Shown here: positions 1-9,060 of the stretch, one piece after another
Position numbering within the stretch: position 1 is the first letter of the stretch
Layout of the letters: each line of letters begins with the position of its first letter
NCBI RefSeq assembly: GCF_009905375.1
Contig: NC_133655.1
Location: forward strand, 165,438,967 to 165,502,966
Reading direction: 5' to 3'
Length of the DNA: 64,000 nt
DNA from: Apium graveolens
Lineage: Eukaryota > Streptophyta > Magnoliopsida > Apiales > Apiaceae
Notes under the pieces: generated by a model
What the model was told of the DNA's origin: nothing
Database searches by the model: none
Seen by the model: only the letters and a program-made list of their open reading frames with translations
Translations under genes and position numbers: made by a program

Positions 1-9
1 CCTCAGGAG

Positions 10-699
10 TTAAGTGAATGGATTTGAGGCTACCATCACTGACCTTCCCGAAGGAAATCGGAAAAGTGTGCCCCAGTCACCATTCTCCCAATGTAACCCA
101 ACGAAACTATTTCTCCAATTTTGATTGTTATCAGGAATAGAGGCGCTGTTAAAGATATGTTTACTTTTGGGCCTTTGCTTGACATAGACCCAGCCACAGA
201 TACTGGAAGAGCTATTGTAACACTGAAAGACCTTCCTAAAAATAGCTACAGAAAGAGGAAAGCCCTCCCTAAGGCAGCAAACCATAAAACATAAAATGTT
301 CCTCCAGGCGTTTGGAGGAAGCTGACACGGGTTGATTTGTAAATCAGCTAAAAGATGAGGAATAAAAGGGTGGAAAGGAAACCTAAGCCCAGCATTAAGG
401 GCATCTGTGTAAATGAAGAGAGTGTCGGGTCTCCAGTGGCAAGTACGGTCACCACCAGAGACTGGAACTAATCTAAGAGGAGGAAGGACGTTATAACGGG
501 CATTTAGTTTATCGAAATCTATGTTGTGCCAAGTATTACAATGATTAAAGGAATCGAGATGTGCAGTGGAGGGATATTCATCCCCCCTAGTGTTAATCAT
601 ATCGATTAAAGACATATATGAAGAACGGATCACGATATCCTTACCTCGTTTTGAAGCCGAGGCTATCTTTGCCGCCCTCTCAGAAATCTTGTCAGCCAT
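10..699 (-). CDS. antisense accessory ORF of Tat element, 'putative gypsy-type transposon' domain
   Basis: An uninterrupted 229-codon ORF, antisense to the host retrotransposon, running from ATG at 699 to TAA at 10-12. Residues about 105-165 contain LRFPFHPFIPHLL, a proline/asparagine/tryptophan stretch (QLPPNAWRNI) and a hydrophobic run leading to FRKVFQ. I recognise this as the plant domain annotated as putative gypsy-type transposon (Pfam Transposase_28), found in extra ORFs of Tat retrotransposons. No catalytic residues are known for that domain and its function is unknown. It lacks stops and frameshifts, unlike nearly every other ORF in the window. A TATA box lies about 145 bp upstream on the same strand. 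Family members are often longer, so this may be a short version. The domain call is from memory of the family pattern, not a search. Confidence 0.65.
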   Translation of the reverse strand: MADKISERAAKIASASKRGKDIVIRSSYMSLIDMINTRGDEYPSTAHLDSFNHCNTWHNIDFDKLNARYNVLPPLRLVPVSGGDRTCHWRPDTLFIYTDALNAGLRFPFHPFIPHLLADLQINPCQLPPNAWRNILCFMVCCLREGFPLSVAIFRKVFQCYNSSSSICGWVYVKQRPKSKHIFNSASIPDNNQNWRNSFVGLHWENGDWGTLFRFPSGRSVMVASNPFT

Positions 700-848
700 T
701 TATGAGCTGGAAAAAGCCTGAAGCTGGAAAACTAAGGGAATGGATTTGAGAAAGGAAATGATAAAAGCTAAGGGAAGAAAGGAAGGGGAGAAAGTTTGAG
801 ATGAAATGAAGGGTGAAGAGTGTGAAGTGAATGTACACTCCCCCCACC

Positions 849-1276
849 TATATATAGGAAGAAAAAGTGGATATTGGGCCTTAAAAAGCCCATTTGGGCC
901 CAAAAGTTGGAAGGTTCTGGAATTATCCAGGGAATTCCTGGAAAATTCAAGAGAATTCTAGCAAAAATCAGAAGAAAACTTGAGTTTTTTTTGAAGAATC
1001 TGGAAGAATCCAGAAAAATCCAGAAGAATTTGGAGCTTGGGCTTAAAACAAAACACAGTTGAACAAAATACAAGCCTAGAAAAAGGCCCAGCTAAGTGAA
1101 GATGGCCCAAGTAAAAGCCCAGGTAAAAAGAGGGGCATGAATGAGGCCCAAAAGAAAAAGGGTAGCCCAGTTGAAAGTACTAGGCCCAAAGATTAGCCCA
1201 ATAAGAACCAAGCCCAGGAAAGGGCCTAAATAATTGATGTGGGAGGCCCAGAGATCAGCCCAGGTTTAAGGGCCCA
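849..1276 (-). promoter_or_regulatory. promoter-like region for the antisense ORF: TATA box plus site II (TGGGCY) cluster
   Basis: Reading toward the antisense ORF, a TATA box (TATATATA, 849-856) lies about 150 bp before its ATG. Upstream of it, RGCCCA/TGGGCY occurs 16 times: 875, 887, 895, 897, 1038, 1085, 1104, 1116, 1145, 1164, 1183, 1195, 1211, 1245, 1257 and 1271. Eleven fall within 192 bp, where chance predicts well under one. TGGGCY is the plant site II element, bound by TCP factors in promoters of growth-related genes. The counts are read directly; promoter function is inferred. A degenerate tandem repeat could also give this spacing. Confidence 0.5.
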
Positions 1277-1301
1277 AATCTATGTGTATATTCTTGACCT
1301 G

Positions 1302-1790
1302 TTCGACCAAAAAACACAAAGAAGTCCTGTTCGAATGGCTTGAGCTCGAAATCATGTCGATCAGGGTAAATAAAGGCCTTAATTCGACCAGGACCAGGAT
1401 CAATTCGACCAGAAAATACAAAGAAATCCTGATCGAAGCTCCTGAGGTCGAAATCCTGTCGATCAAGGTTGAAAAAGAGGCTTAATTCGACCAGAATTGA
1501 GACCCATTCGACCAGGAAACACGAAGGAATCCTGATCGAAATCATTGAGGTCGAAATTCTGTCGACCTGGGCAACAAAAGAAGCTTAATTCGGTCAAAAA
1601 GCAAGAGTCCTGACCGAAAGGGAAGAAAATTCCTAGTCGACCAAAAAAAAAAGGAAAAAGGGGGAGAAAATCCTGGCCGAAATTCGACCAGGAATTGAGG
1701 TCGAAGACATCCTGCTCGAAACCCTGTCGACCAGGGCAATATGAAGGTTAATTCGACCAGGATCCTGGTCGAATGGATTCCTGGTCGAAA
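1302..1790. repeat. degenerate ~100-bp tandem repeat in Tat 3' UTR
   Basis: The phrase TTCGACCA recurs near 1302, 1383, 1403, 1486, 1507, 1683 and 1751, with a TTCGGTCA variant near 1588. It alternates with CCTGATCGAA- and GTCGAAAT-type phrases in the same order each time, giving a diverged repeat of roughly 80-110 bp. It lies between the antisense ORF promoter and the 3' LTR. Short ORFs in this stretch on either strand are by-products of the repeat and are not called as genes. Confidence 0.7.
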
Positions 1791-1859
1791 TCTGTATAAA
1801 AAAAAAGGAAGAAAAAAGAAGAAAAAGGGAAGGAAAAATTCTTGGAAAATTACAGAAAA

Positions 1860-2150
1860 ATAAGGAAATTCCTTAAATAATTTCTGAAAAATACTAATAT
1901 TTTCAGGAATAAGGAATAAATCCAGGAAAAATAAGGAAATTCCTTAAATAATTTCTGAAAAATACTAATATTTTCAGGAATAAGGAATAAATCCAGAAAA
2001 ATAAGGACAAATCCCAGAAATTAGGGGAAAATCCATAAAAATAAGGATAAATCCCAGAAGTTAAGGGAAAAATCCAGAAAATTAAGGAAAAATTCCAGAA
2101 AATTAGGGAAAAACCCAGAAATTAAGGGAAAAATTCCTGGAAATTAAGAT
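1860..2150. repeat. 71-bp perfect tandem duplication followed by short purine-rich repeats
   Basis: The block beginning ATAAGGAAATTCCTTAAATA at 1860 is repeated directly at 1931, a 71-bp unit that looks identical by eye over its length. From about 2001 to 2150 it runs into shorter (about 20-25 bp) units of the form AAATCCCAGAAATTAGGG with variation. It lies just upstream of the polypurine tract. Recent slippage or unequal exchange is likely, since the two 71-bp copies have not diverged. Confidence 0.8.
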
Positions 2151-2266
2151 AATTGTAAATGTGTAGGTCGCTCCACACTTTACGGAAAAACGAAACCCTG
2201 TAAGGGAACGAATAGATTTAACTTCTGCGAAACCTAATCAATGTTTCCCAAAAGTTGGGGGGCAAA

Positions 2267-2830
2267 TGATAGGGATAAATAAATTATGATAGTATAATTT
2301 ATTTACTGCAAGGTGTGGGCTGCTAGGCCCAATAAAAAGATATATGATACTCAGACCGGAAAGGTTAAGCCTGATGGAGCAGATGAGGCCTGATGGAATA
2401 AAAAAGGCCCAAAAGCCCTGATTATTAATTAATTTCGTAATTAATTAATAAGGGAAAAATTAGCTATTGAGAAGAGTCCCGATAAGGATATAAATCCTTA
2501 TAGATTAGCCTCAAGGGGACCTAAAAGGATAAGGAATCAGTTTCCTACTATCTAGGACTCCAAAGTCCATTCTAATTATGAGACTTGCCCACCAAGTCTC
2601 CTATACCAAGTCCAATTCAAGGACTCCCAACATCTATATAAGGGGCCTCACCCCACAGATCAGAACTACGTTTTTTGACTTGATCCTTGGCAATCAGCAA
2701 GGTACGTAGGCATCTTGTTAAGGCAGATTGAGTCACAAAACACAAGAGCAGTCAAATCGAGCCTCGAAGCTCACGTTCCTTAGTACTAAATACAATAATT
2801 ATATATATTAGTTTTTAATCCATAACAACA
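2267..2830 (+). repeat. 3' LTR of the Tat-lineage element (with PPT at 2250-2266)
   Basis: A polypurine tract with core TTGGGGGG (2250-2266) is followed by TGATAGGGAT, and the LTR ends ACAACA at 2830, giving TG...CA termini and 564 bp. The right end is fixed by comparison: from 2831 the sequence matches 12502 onward in the Tekay-1 3' LTR, while the bases before do not. A TATA box (TATATAAG, 2635-2642) would start transcription about 25-30 bp downstream. The flanking bases TGAGA are the likely target duplication, but the second copy is off the window. Confidence 0.75.
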
Positions 2831-3517
2831 TGAGATCACCTTGCAACGATATTTTTATACAGTTATAAACTGGAACTCTGTGTATATTATACATGTCAGA
2901 AGATTTCAAAGATTGTGAAAAGTATATATGTATATATATACTGAATATTTTGCGACTTGGTCGCGTTAAGATAACAAACTTGGTTCATTTCTTTTGACCA
3001 AGACTTTCATGAGTACTATGAGAATGCTCATATATTGTTAATTATTATACATATTATTTCAGTGGGCTTGTTACTCACCTTTGCTTTCTTCTCTCATCAC
3101 ACAACAATAGATAGACAAGATGAACAGGATCAAGCTCCTAATTCATGAGCGGTTAGGAAACGTTCTGCAGTTTCCTGTAGGCGTTGATGACGTTGCAGCT
3201 GAGGTAGGAGCTACCAGTAGGCTAGGATTTCAATTTTTGTTGTGCCAGACTTATGTATATTTATGAATTGTAATAATGGCAAAGAATATGTAAATTATTC
3301 AGAAACCCTTTTTATGGTGAAATGGGTTATAATTGTGGAATAAAATGACTTGTGTTATTTTTGGTATTCATCTCTGAGACTATAACTTGTGGTGTGTGTG
3401 TGTATATTGTGGGATCACAGTACGCAGTAGTTGGTTGACTGTTAAGATTAAGTATTGATAAGGGAAATGGAACTCGTGACAACCGGAATCTCCGACCCCG
3501 GATTTGGGGGTGTTACA
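2831..3517 (+). repeat. 5' LTR of Tekay-1, only the last ~690 bp present here
   Basis: Aligns with 12502-13188 across its length and ends GGGGGTGTTACA at 3517. The first 3.4 kb of this LTR is displaced beyond the left edge of the window by the Tat insertion. It contains a TG-rich stretch near 3390 and the end motif CCCCGGATTTGGGGG. Differences from the 3' LTR are mostly transitions. Confidence 0.85.
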
Positions 3518-3521
3518 GAAA

Positions 3522-3533
3522 TGGTATCAGAGC
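3522..3533 (+). other. primer-binding site, initiator-Met tRNA (Tekay-1)
   Basis: TGGTATCAGAGC, complementary to the 3' end of plant initiator methionine tRNA, four bases after the LTR end at 3517. It marks where minus-strand DNA synthesis would start and confirms the + orientation. Confidence 0.9.
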
Positions 3534-4079
3534 TAAGCGTTATAAACCTCAGAGATGATATGACGTTAAAATAATAAGTTCACTAAGATAATAAGAACTC
3601 TTGCCAAGTTCATAGTCGGGCTACCTAACGTAGTACTGACAGTTAAAACCCTTAGGGGAACCCTTATAAATATTTTGATAGAGGCGTAGTTCGTTATCGT
3701 ATATGGTAGCGGGACTTCGAACCCTGAGGTTGAGGAGAAACAACGCGATGATATTTTATTAGGTATTGGAGATCAGATTGTGGATCCGATAGAGCGTCCT
3801 AACACGGGACCGGATGATGTTCATATTGAGGATGTAACGGTTGAGGATGTTGTCCTAGAAGGGATTATTGCTGAGAAGGATGCCGTGAAGGATCCTGACA
3901 AGAATGAATAAAGGACCACTGAGGAATTGCTGACCATGGTTAGGGCGACTACCAGAGGTAGGATTGGTCGGTCACTGCCGGAGGTTCGTTCAAGTTTGTA
4001 AAGATAGAAGCCCCTTTAACGCGGCTTACTCGTAAGACTGAGAAGTTTGAATGGATAGAGAAATGCGAGAACAGCTCTT
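3534..4079 (+). other. Tekay-1 leader and unidentified coding-like stretch
   Basis: No recognised domain. From about 3728 to 3908 one frame stays open and reads as an acidic, Asp/Glu/Val-rich peptide (for example VEDVVLEG), ending at TAA near 3909. Its place just after the primer site is comparable to the extra leader ORF of Tekay-2 (26579-27094), but I see no sequence similarity between them. Confidence 0.3.
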
Positions 4080-4800
4080 AAGAACTGGAGCAAAGGTTGG
4101 TGACGGCCCCTATGTTGGCGTTGCCAGATGGAAAAGGAGATTTTGTGATTTGTAGTGACGCTTCGCATAAGGAATTAGGGTGCTTCTTATATAGCACAAC
4201 AAGGTAATCGTGTACGCGTCAAGACAATTAAGGGAATATAAAATTCGATATCCCAACCCATGAGCTTGGGCTCGTGGCAATAGTTTTGCCCTAAATATTG
4301 GAGGCACTACTTGTATGGAGAGAAGTGCGAGATTTACACAAGACATAAGTGCTCTAGTGCATTTTCACGCAGAAAGAGCTCAACATGCACCAGAGGAGGT
4401 GGTTAGAGCTAATCAAGGATTATGATTATGAGATTCTTTATCATCCAGGGAAAGCCAAAATGGTGGCTAATGCCCTTAGTATAAAGGAGAGACTCAAGAT
4501 GAAAATGTCTTTGGGAGAGTTGATAAGAGATTTTGAGAAAATGGAAATTGAAGTGAAGGTAACCGGAACCGGTACCGAAACGCTGTTTGAGATTGCAATA
4601 CAGCCCGAATTATCGAAATAGATCATATTGTGCCAAGAAAAAGTGATGAATGAAGGCAGAGAGTCAATGAATGGAGAAGAGATTAATACCAAGAAAGATG
4701 ATAAGGGAATAACGAGGTATTCGTATAGAATTTGGGTTCTAAACATTTAAAAGCTTAAGGACTGGATCTTAGATGAAATCCATAGCTCGAGGAATAAGAT
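4080..4800 (+). pseudogene. RNase H and start of integrase, broken (Tekay-1, first copy)
   Basis: Several frames together give a Ty3/gypsy RNase H: a CSDASHKELGC-type stretch near 4150 (catalytic Asp region), then VIVYASRQL, a [11 protein letters not shown] stretch near 4310, and [19 protein letters not shown] near 4390-4445. It ends with a GKAKMVANALS variant of the usual tail. About 4700-4800 resembles the zinc-binding start of integrase (YRIWVL, then DEIHSSRN). At least four frameshifts or stops are visible. The sequence is close to the equivalent part of Tekay-2 (23040-23540). It lies upstream of a gag remnant, the reverse of normal order. Confidence 0.75.
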
Positions 4801-5059
4801 TTAGGGCAAACCCCGAATGTGATAGTCAGGGAGGTTGCCGTTAAGAAAGAAGAAGCCCATAACATAATGAAGTGGAAAATAAGGATTTTAACGTATAAGA
4901 TAACCCCAAGTATGGGAGAAGGATGAAACATTTCATACTAAGGAAACAAAAATCGAGTAAGGAAAGGAGACCCGAGACGGTACTCCTATACGGCAATTCA
5001 TGGACCTGTCTAAAAAGAACTTAGACTATTATCCCAACCACCACCTTGAGGAAACAATG

Positions 5060-5660
5060 CGGTAGGAAATCCTTTCATGACCTTTAAGTCGCTAAGCTCT
5101 CAGAGTTCCAAGGAACAGGTTGACCCAGTCAAGGCAAGAGCCTGGCTAAAGGAAATATAGGAATCATTTGAGATTCTAAATGATTGACGAAGCACAAAAG
5201 ACTTTTTTGTCACTTACCCTCCTAAGAGAGAGGCCACCCGCTGGTGAAAGACCAAAAAAGGCACGGGGCCAGAGGTTAGAATAAACTGATTAAAGTTCAG
5301 TCAATTGTTTTCGGGAAAGTAATTCCCAAGGTTATGGAGATAGCGTAAAAGCTTTAGAGCCAGAAAAATGGCGGACGAGTATGATGAATTATGAAGCTAA
5401 GTTGTAAAAGTTGTCAAGATTCGTTCTGATGACAAGAATCCCAGAACGACGTGATGTTTGAAGTCAATGAGTAGTGGGTTCATGAAATGATTATAATAGA
5501 AAAGAAAAAAAAAAGAAACTGAAGTGGAAAGGAAAATAAAGACAATAGAGTTTGAGGAATGATAAGGGAGTTCGGTATGAGGAAACCCTAAAGACTCGTA
5601 GCAATAGAAATAGAAAAGTATGTAATCGTCAGGATGAGGGTGATTCACCATGAGTTAAAG
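5060..5660 (+). pseudogene. gag capsid remnant (Tekay-1)
   Basis: Broken frames read as a Ty3/gypsy gag capsid: DPVKARAWLKEI followed by a stop, ESFEIL, a KREATRWW stretch near 5230, KGTGPEVRIN, then LKFSQLFSGK. These correspond to the ANVWLKEIEKAFSLV and ATYWWEMVKT region of Tekay-2 gag, from a different family. Stops or shifts occur roughly every 50-100 bp, so no protein can be made. A full gypsy gag normally starts the polyprotein, but here it follows an integrase fragment. Confidence 0.65.
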
Positions 5661-6809
5661 TTGATGGTTGGAGGCATAAGAGATACATATAGTTTATTCC
5701 CTGTAAGTTGGGAGGATTCGAGGAAACCTTGAGATAGTTTGAAGGATAAATAATGAGACGCGGATAGACTGAGGAGACCAGAAAGTAAGAAATTAGTAAA
5801 ATTGAATGAAGGAGGTGACCTTCAAGAATGTGAAGTGTAAGACCGGGGGCATGATACCCAGAAAGGGAGACGCCAGGTATGAAAGATATCCCAACATTGA
5901 GATGACTGTTGAGATAAACAACAAAAGTAAATGAGGAATTATTAAGAAGAAGTTCACGTTGAACATGACTAATATCTTCCAGAACATCCCTGTTGTCATT
6001 ACCAAATTAGGAAAGAAAAGCGGGTAACCATTGTTATCTTTTGAAGGCCATAAGGGTTGACCTCAGTTTGAATAAGGATGCTATTGTGAAATTGGTATAG
6101 ACTATCGAGGTGGGAATGATTGAATAAGATAATCTATCAAAGATATATGACTTGATTTATCCATGGAAGGATGCAAGTACCTTTTTAAAGGTGGAATTAA
6201 GGATATAACTTCGATAACTTAAGATGAACCTTAGGGGAATGCATAAAGGTTGGAATTTCGCCCTTAATAGGGACAGTATGAGTTTTGACAGTATGAATTG
6301 GAAAGGATTAAGGTAACAACAACCTTTAAGGATCAGTGGAGAAATTTTTTCAGAAGTGTATAAACAATGGTTCTAGTATAAGAAAATGGTATCTTGATAT
6401 ACCCTGTGCCTAGGGTGTACCTGATGAAGGATTTAAGGATAACCTTAGAGGTTTTACAAGGAGAAAGGTAATATTCAAAGTTCTCAAAAATAGAAATTTT
6501 GATAAAGGAAAAATGGCATAATTATAATAATGCCAGGTGGGCACATGTTAAACCATAAGAAGTATAGATTGAACCAATGAAGGTCAGAATTGTTAAAGCA
6601 AGAAGGACCCAAGATAAAAGACGTCCTAAGTACGATCGAGAGTCAGCCATGATAATGTTTACATTTAAAGACTAAGGCAGTGACTTATGGAAAAATGGTG
6701 ATTTTTTTATCACAAGGACTTAAGAAAATCATTTTCACATAAGCAGTGATTTGAAATGAGGTAGAAAAATTTAGTGAAGGTGGTTAAAATGACATTGATT
6801 GTAAGGAAA
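5661..6809 (+). other. decayed interior of Tekay-1, probable protease/RT region
   Basis: By position between gag and RNase H this should hold protease and RT, and scattered phrases (GYLMKD-like, KIEILIKE) fit that. I could not identify a catalytic Asp triad or a YVDD-type RT motif in any frame. Stops are dense on both strands. Confidence 0.3.
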
Positions 6810-6900
6810 TATTACTATCAGGAAAGGCCATAGAGGTGGCCGACACTTTAAGTGTAAGAAGACAATTATCGGCGCTCGTGCCAGAGGAATACAGTGATAA
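6810..6900 (+). pseudogene. second RNase H tail (Tekay-1)
   Basis: One frame reads LSGKAIEVADTLSVRRQLSA, the end of a Ty3/gypsy RNase H ([16 protein letters not shown]). This is the second such tail in the interior; the first is near 4440-4475, and the downstream residues differ (VRRQL here, IKERL there). Two tails from different families imply that the interior is composite. Confidence 0.6.
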
Positions 6901-8324
6901 TGGTTAAAGCCATGAAGATTGTATTATGGTTTGAAAGATTGACATTCCTTCTGATGATTGTGCGATACTCAACCGTGATAGTAGTTTGGTAAAGATTTAA
7001 TTTATGAAATCGCCGTGAGCGGGCTATCTATCTTATAAGGTCATATCTTGAGATAAGCCAGGACCATGTTACAAAAGGACTTAATGAACCTTTGAGCTTC
7101 ATGTCTCCTAATAAAGACATATGGTTAATAATGGTGTTAACCTGCTATCGTTGCTTTCATTGAAACTCTTCTGCAATTTTATCTGCTTCATGTCATGTAT
7201 GTACGTCAGGATCAGGAGTGTTCTTCATGGATCATGAATGGTGATTATGTTACCTCCTTAGAAGGATTCGATACGATATGTATGGACTCCGGATGGTTAG
7301 CTATTAAGATTTCATGGAAAACGAATGACTACAGTAGGTCAACGATGGACCATAGTAATGCAGGAATGATTCTACGAGTAATGAGCCGATTATTTACAAC
7401 CGTGAGAGTTGTATTGGAATGGAGGTTGAGATTGAGTACTACTAATCGGGTCGTGGTGGTGTATAAGTTATCATTGATAGACTAATTAAGTAGATTATCT
7501 ACCTATTGAATACTTATTCCTTCTTATCAATAGAGAGTCGTATAACTATACGAGGAAGGTTGCGGTGCAAGCATAGAATTCTAGTAACAATGACGTCTAG
7601 AATGAAATCCCAGATTCGATTTTCGATGTCGAGGGAGTTTCAAAGGTGATTGTTTATAAGCTCGAGTAAGAGCATGGGTCCATAGAATGATGGACGGAAT
7701 AGTAAATATTCAGATACGTGAAATACGATGCTATAACACCTGATGTTGATATATATATATATATGTATATGTTTTGTTCTCCTATAACAAACCTTTATAG
7801 TTCAGAGGTAGATTCCAAGCCAGATATTTTGTGGCAGTATATTTTATATATATACAATTCTCTTCAATTTATTATTTTCTCTCCCTTTCATTTTGTATAA
7901 GCTGAGAAGAACAACCCTTCCAGAAGGGAAGGTATTGCCGAATGACTATCTATCTATGTGATAGAAGCCTAGTAGGATACCACATGTTGTTTAATTGCTT
8001 ATCAAGTACTAAAGGCTGGCCACCTTCTGTACTAACTATGCAACAGAACAAGTGTTCATGATCATAGTGATCTCTCAACAAATTCCTTTACTTCTATATG
8101 ATTGATCAAACTTTGGAAAATAGAAACAGCTGAAAAAGGAGTAGTAAAGTTATGGTGGTATTCGTAATGGAAACACGTTCGTGATACTAAGGTTGACGTG
8201 GTTATTAAAAGGTTATAGAACGCTAACGAGCAAAAGTGTAACCAGCATAGTATTATGTATGGAAGATAGTAACGACTACGAACTGGAAAAGAATGGGTAT
8301 TAAGAAGCAAAAGCTATAATGTTA
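6901..8324 (+). other. decayed interior of Tekay-1, no recognisable gene
   Basis: By position this should be the front of integrase. A 96-codon open frame at 7195-7485 matches no domain I know and begins in the middle of the presumed pol. An AT-dinucleotide run lies near 7750-7770. No HHCC zinc finger or DDE core could be read. Confidence 0.3.
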
Positions 8325-9060
8325 GAAGCTATGATGAGAGTCTGTGCAATAGAATTGAAAGAATTTCGAATGGTCACTTAGCACAGATTGAGTTTTCTTA
8401 CAACAATAGATCGTATGTCAGTATCAGGATATTGCCTTATGAGATTCTTGAGGGAAGACAATGTCGATCTCCCTTATGTTAGGATGAAGTTGTAGAGCGC
8501 AAGATGCTCGGACCCGCAGTAGTCCAAAGGACCAAGGATATAATAGATCTAATTAGAAGACGGCTGGTAGTAGCCCAAGATGGACATAAGAAGTATGTTG
8601 ATTTGACACAAAAGGACAAAGAATAGGAAGTGGGGGACCTAGTGCTGTTATAGGTATTACCTTGGAAAGGATGGATGAGGTTCGGAAAGAGAGGAAAGCT
8701 AAGCCCACGAATTGTTGGACCCTTGGATATATTAAGACGTATTGGGAAATTAGCATATGAGCTAGCCCTACCCCCGAACATGTAGCAAGTTTATAACGTG
8801 TTCCACGTATCAATGTTAAGGAAGTGTAATTCGGATGCCAGGCAAATAGGGGCATATGAGCGCATAGACATGCAACCAGACGTAACCTATATGGAGCAAC
8901 CAGGAAGGGTTATAGATCAAAAAGGGACAAGTGCTTAGGAGAAGGGATTATCAAGCTAGTCAGAGTTGGTGGTAGAACCACAATGTGGGAAAATTTACTT
9001 GAGAGTTAGAAAGTGCAATGCTAAGAAAGTATCCCCATTCATTTTTATCTGATTCCGGGA
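8325..9060 (+). pseudogene. integrase C-terminal region and chromodomain-like tail (Tekay-1)
   Basis: Broken frames give FSYNNRSY near 8390, then PYEILEGRQCRSPL, an RRRLVVAQDGHKKYVDL stretch near 8555, the GDLVLL ... LPWKGW ... RFGKRGKLSPR segment (8630-8710) and VYNVFHVSMLRK (8790-8825). The same residues occur in Tekay-2 at 21720-22130, so identity as the end of chromovirus integrase is secure. A poorly kept tail up to about 9040 ends close to the polypurine tract. Numerous in-frame stops and several frameshifts are present. Confidence 0.75.

Larger units (their letters stand above)
1..2830 (+). mobile_element. 3' portion of a Tat-lineage Ty3/gypsy LTR retrotransposon
   Basis: Only the 3' end is in the window: an antisense ORF, a long repeat-rich untranslated stretch, a polypurine tract and one LTR. 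An extra ORF between pol and the 3' LTR, often antisense, is a known trait of Tat-lineage elements such as Grande and Retand, and a repeat-rich 3' UTR is also typical. The LTR ends at 2830. The next base onward continues the sequence found at 12502 in the Tekay-1 3' LTR, so this element inserted into the Tekay-1 5' LTR. Its gag-pol, 5' LTR and left target duplication lie left of the window. The lineage call rests on architecture and the ORF domain, because no pol is visible. Confidence 0.75.

Noticed and set aside
874..1062. Open frames on both strands around 770-1070
   Set aside because: Lys/Glu- and Phe/Ser-rich low-complexity frames lying in the promoter and leader of the antisense ORF; no domain, and each exists only because of the purine-rich repeat.
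7195..7485. 96-codon open frame inside Tekay-1
   Set aside because: No recognisable domain, surrounded by decayed pol; its length is plausible by chance in this base composition.
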